Below are positions 63,746 to 64,000 of a stretch of DNA of 64,000 bases, one piece after another; the stretch's first letter is position 1; each line of letters begins with the position of its first letter. A model generated the notes under the pieces. The model was given only the letters and a program-made list of their open reading frames with translations, was not told the DNA's origin and did no database searches. The DNA comes from JBKCUI01 sp052161605 (GTDB lineage: Bacteria; Planctomycetota; Planctomycetia; Pirellulales; Pirellulaceae). The stretch lies in assembly GCA_052161605.1 (NCBI GenBank), contig CP197409.1; one strand, given 5' to 3'. The position numbers and the translations under genes are program-made.

Positions 63746-64000
63746 ATGAGAGCTTTTGCGAACAATCCGTTTCCCGGCATGAATCCGTGGCTCGAACGCC
63801 ATTGGAGCGATATTCATTCTGCTTTAACTCTGTACGCGCGCGACGTTATTGAACAGGCTCTACCTCGTGGTTTGCAGGCCAGAGTCGAAGAGTACCTTTC
63901 TGTCGAAGGCCCTGACGAAGAGTATGATGATGAGTTTCCTAGGCGCATTGTACCAGACGTCACCCTATATGACACGCGATCCAGTGGAGTCTTTCTTTCT
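63746..64000 (+). CDS. DUF4058 family protein, N-terminal part only
   Basis: The gene runs off the right edge; 85 codons are present. The opening NNPFPGMNPWLERHWSDIHSALTLYARDVIEQALP, with ARVEEYLSVEG after it, is the characteristic start of DUF4058 proteins, which are common in planctomycetes and cyanobacteria. The function of the family is unknown; it shares features with restriction-like nuclease families such as Uma2. An AGAG sequence lies a few bases before the ATG. Confidence 0.85.
   Translation, partial: MRAFANNPFPGMNPWLERHWSDIHSALTLYARDVIEQALPRGLQARVEEYLSVEGPDEEYDDEFPRRIVPDVTLYDTRSSGVFLS

Overview
The window looks like a chromosome segment of a planctomycete, most likely from the Pirellulaceae. 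The evidence is the set of genes almost confined to that phylum: a DUF1592-type cytochrome protein paired with a DUF1552 protein, a PSCyt1/DUF1549/DUF1553 protein paired with a DUF1501 protein, BBP7-type outer-membrane barrels, a DUF11/SdrD-like giant surface protein with an N-terminal LEx-LE-x-R-x-L motif, and rpoB-rpoC standing apart from the ribosomal protein genes. Base composition is moderate and genes lie on both strands. No prophage, complete insertion sequence or CRISPR array is visible.

Positions 1-7795 (minus strand) hold a cbb3 cytochrome oxidase operon in the order ccoN-ccoO fusion, ccoQ, ccoP, ccoG, ccoH, a TauE/SafE-like membrane protein and the copper ATPase ccoI (cut by the window edge). 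Several junctions overlap by 1-4 bases. A divergent sigma-54 response regulator (8384-9799) lies across a 588-base regulatory region that carries a RegA/PrrA-like palindrome and a sigma-54-like promoter. Then come a HEAT/TPR protein, a protein with two secretin-type STN-like domains, tRNA-Leu(CAA), rpsL and rpsG with a terminator, and a repeat-rich gap.

Positions 13673-21228 contain a LarA-type nickel racemase homologue followed by an unusual kinase-PP2C fusion, the EpmB-type radical SAM aminomutase coupled to a flippase-like membrane protein, a secreted planctomycete protein and an NAD-dependent epimerase. rpoB and rpoC fill 21852-30212 and end in a clear terminator. A tight minus-strand run at 30444-35191 reads phhB, ABC ATPase, ABC permease, rph, metallophosphoesterase and M20 peptidase.

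The second half holds cell-surface and secreted protein genes (35305-44602, 54844-61765), purE-purK, a degenerate Rpn-type nuclease gene, a divergent UvrA paralogue, an alpha/beta hydrolase, an AdiA-type decarboxylase, ackA divergent from mobA, and the start of a DUF4058 gene at the right edge.

The most unusual non-coding structure is an array of five hairpins at 54455-54785, whose stems differ in sequence but keep pairing through compensatory changes. It lies upstream of the decarboxylase gene, which is also preceded by a 13-pair stem-loop. A short interspersed repeat family (two copies near 13.5 kb, one near 46.9 kb) and a decayed YD-repeat (Rhs-like) fragment after rpoC are further structures that no gene explains. 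All assignments come from reading the sequence; no database search was run.
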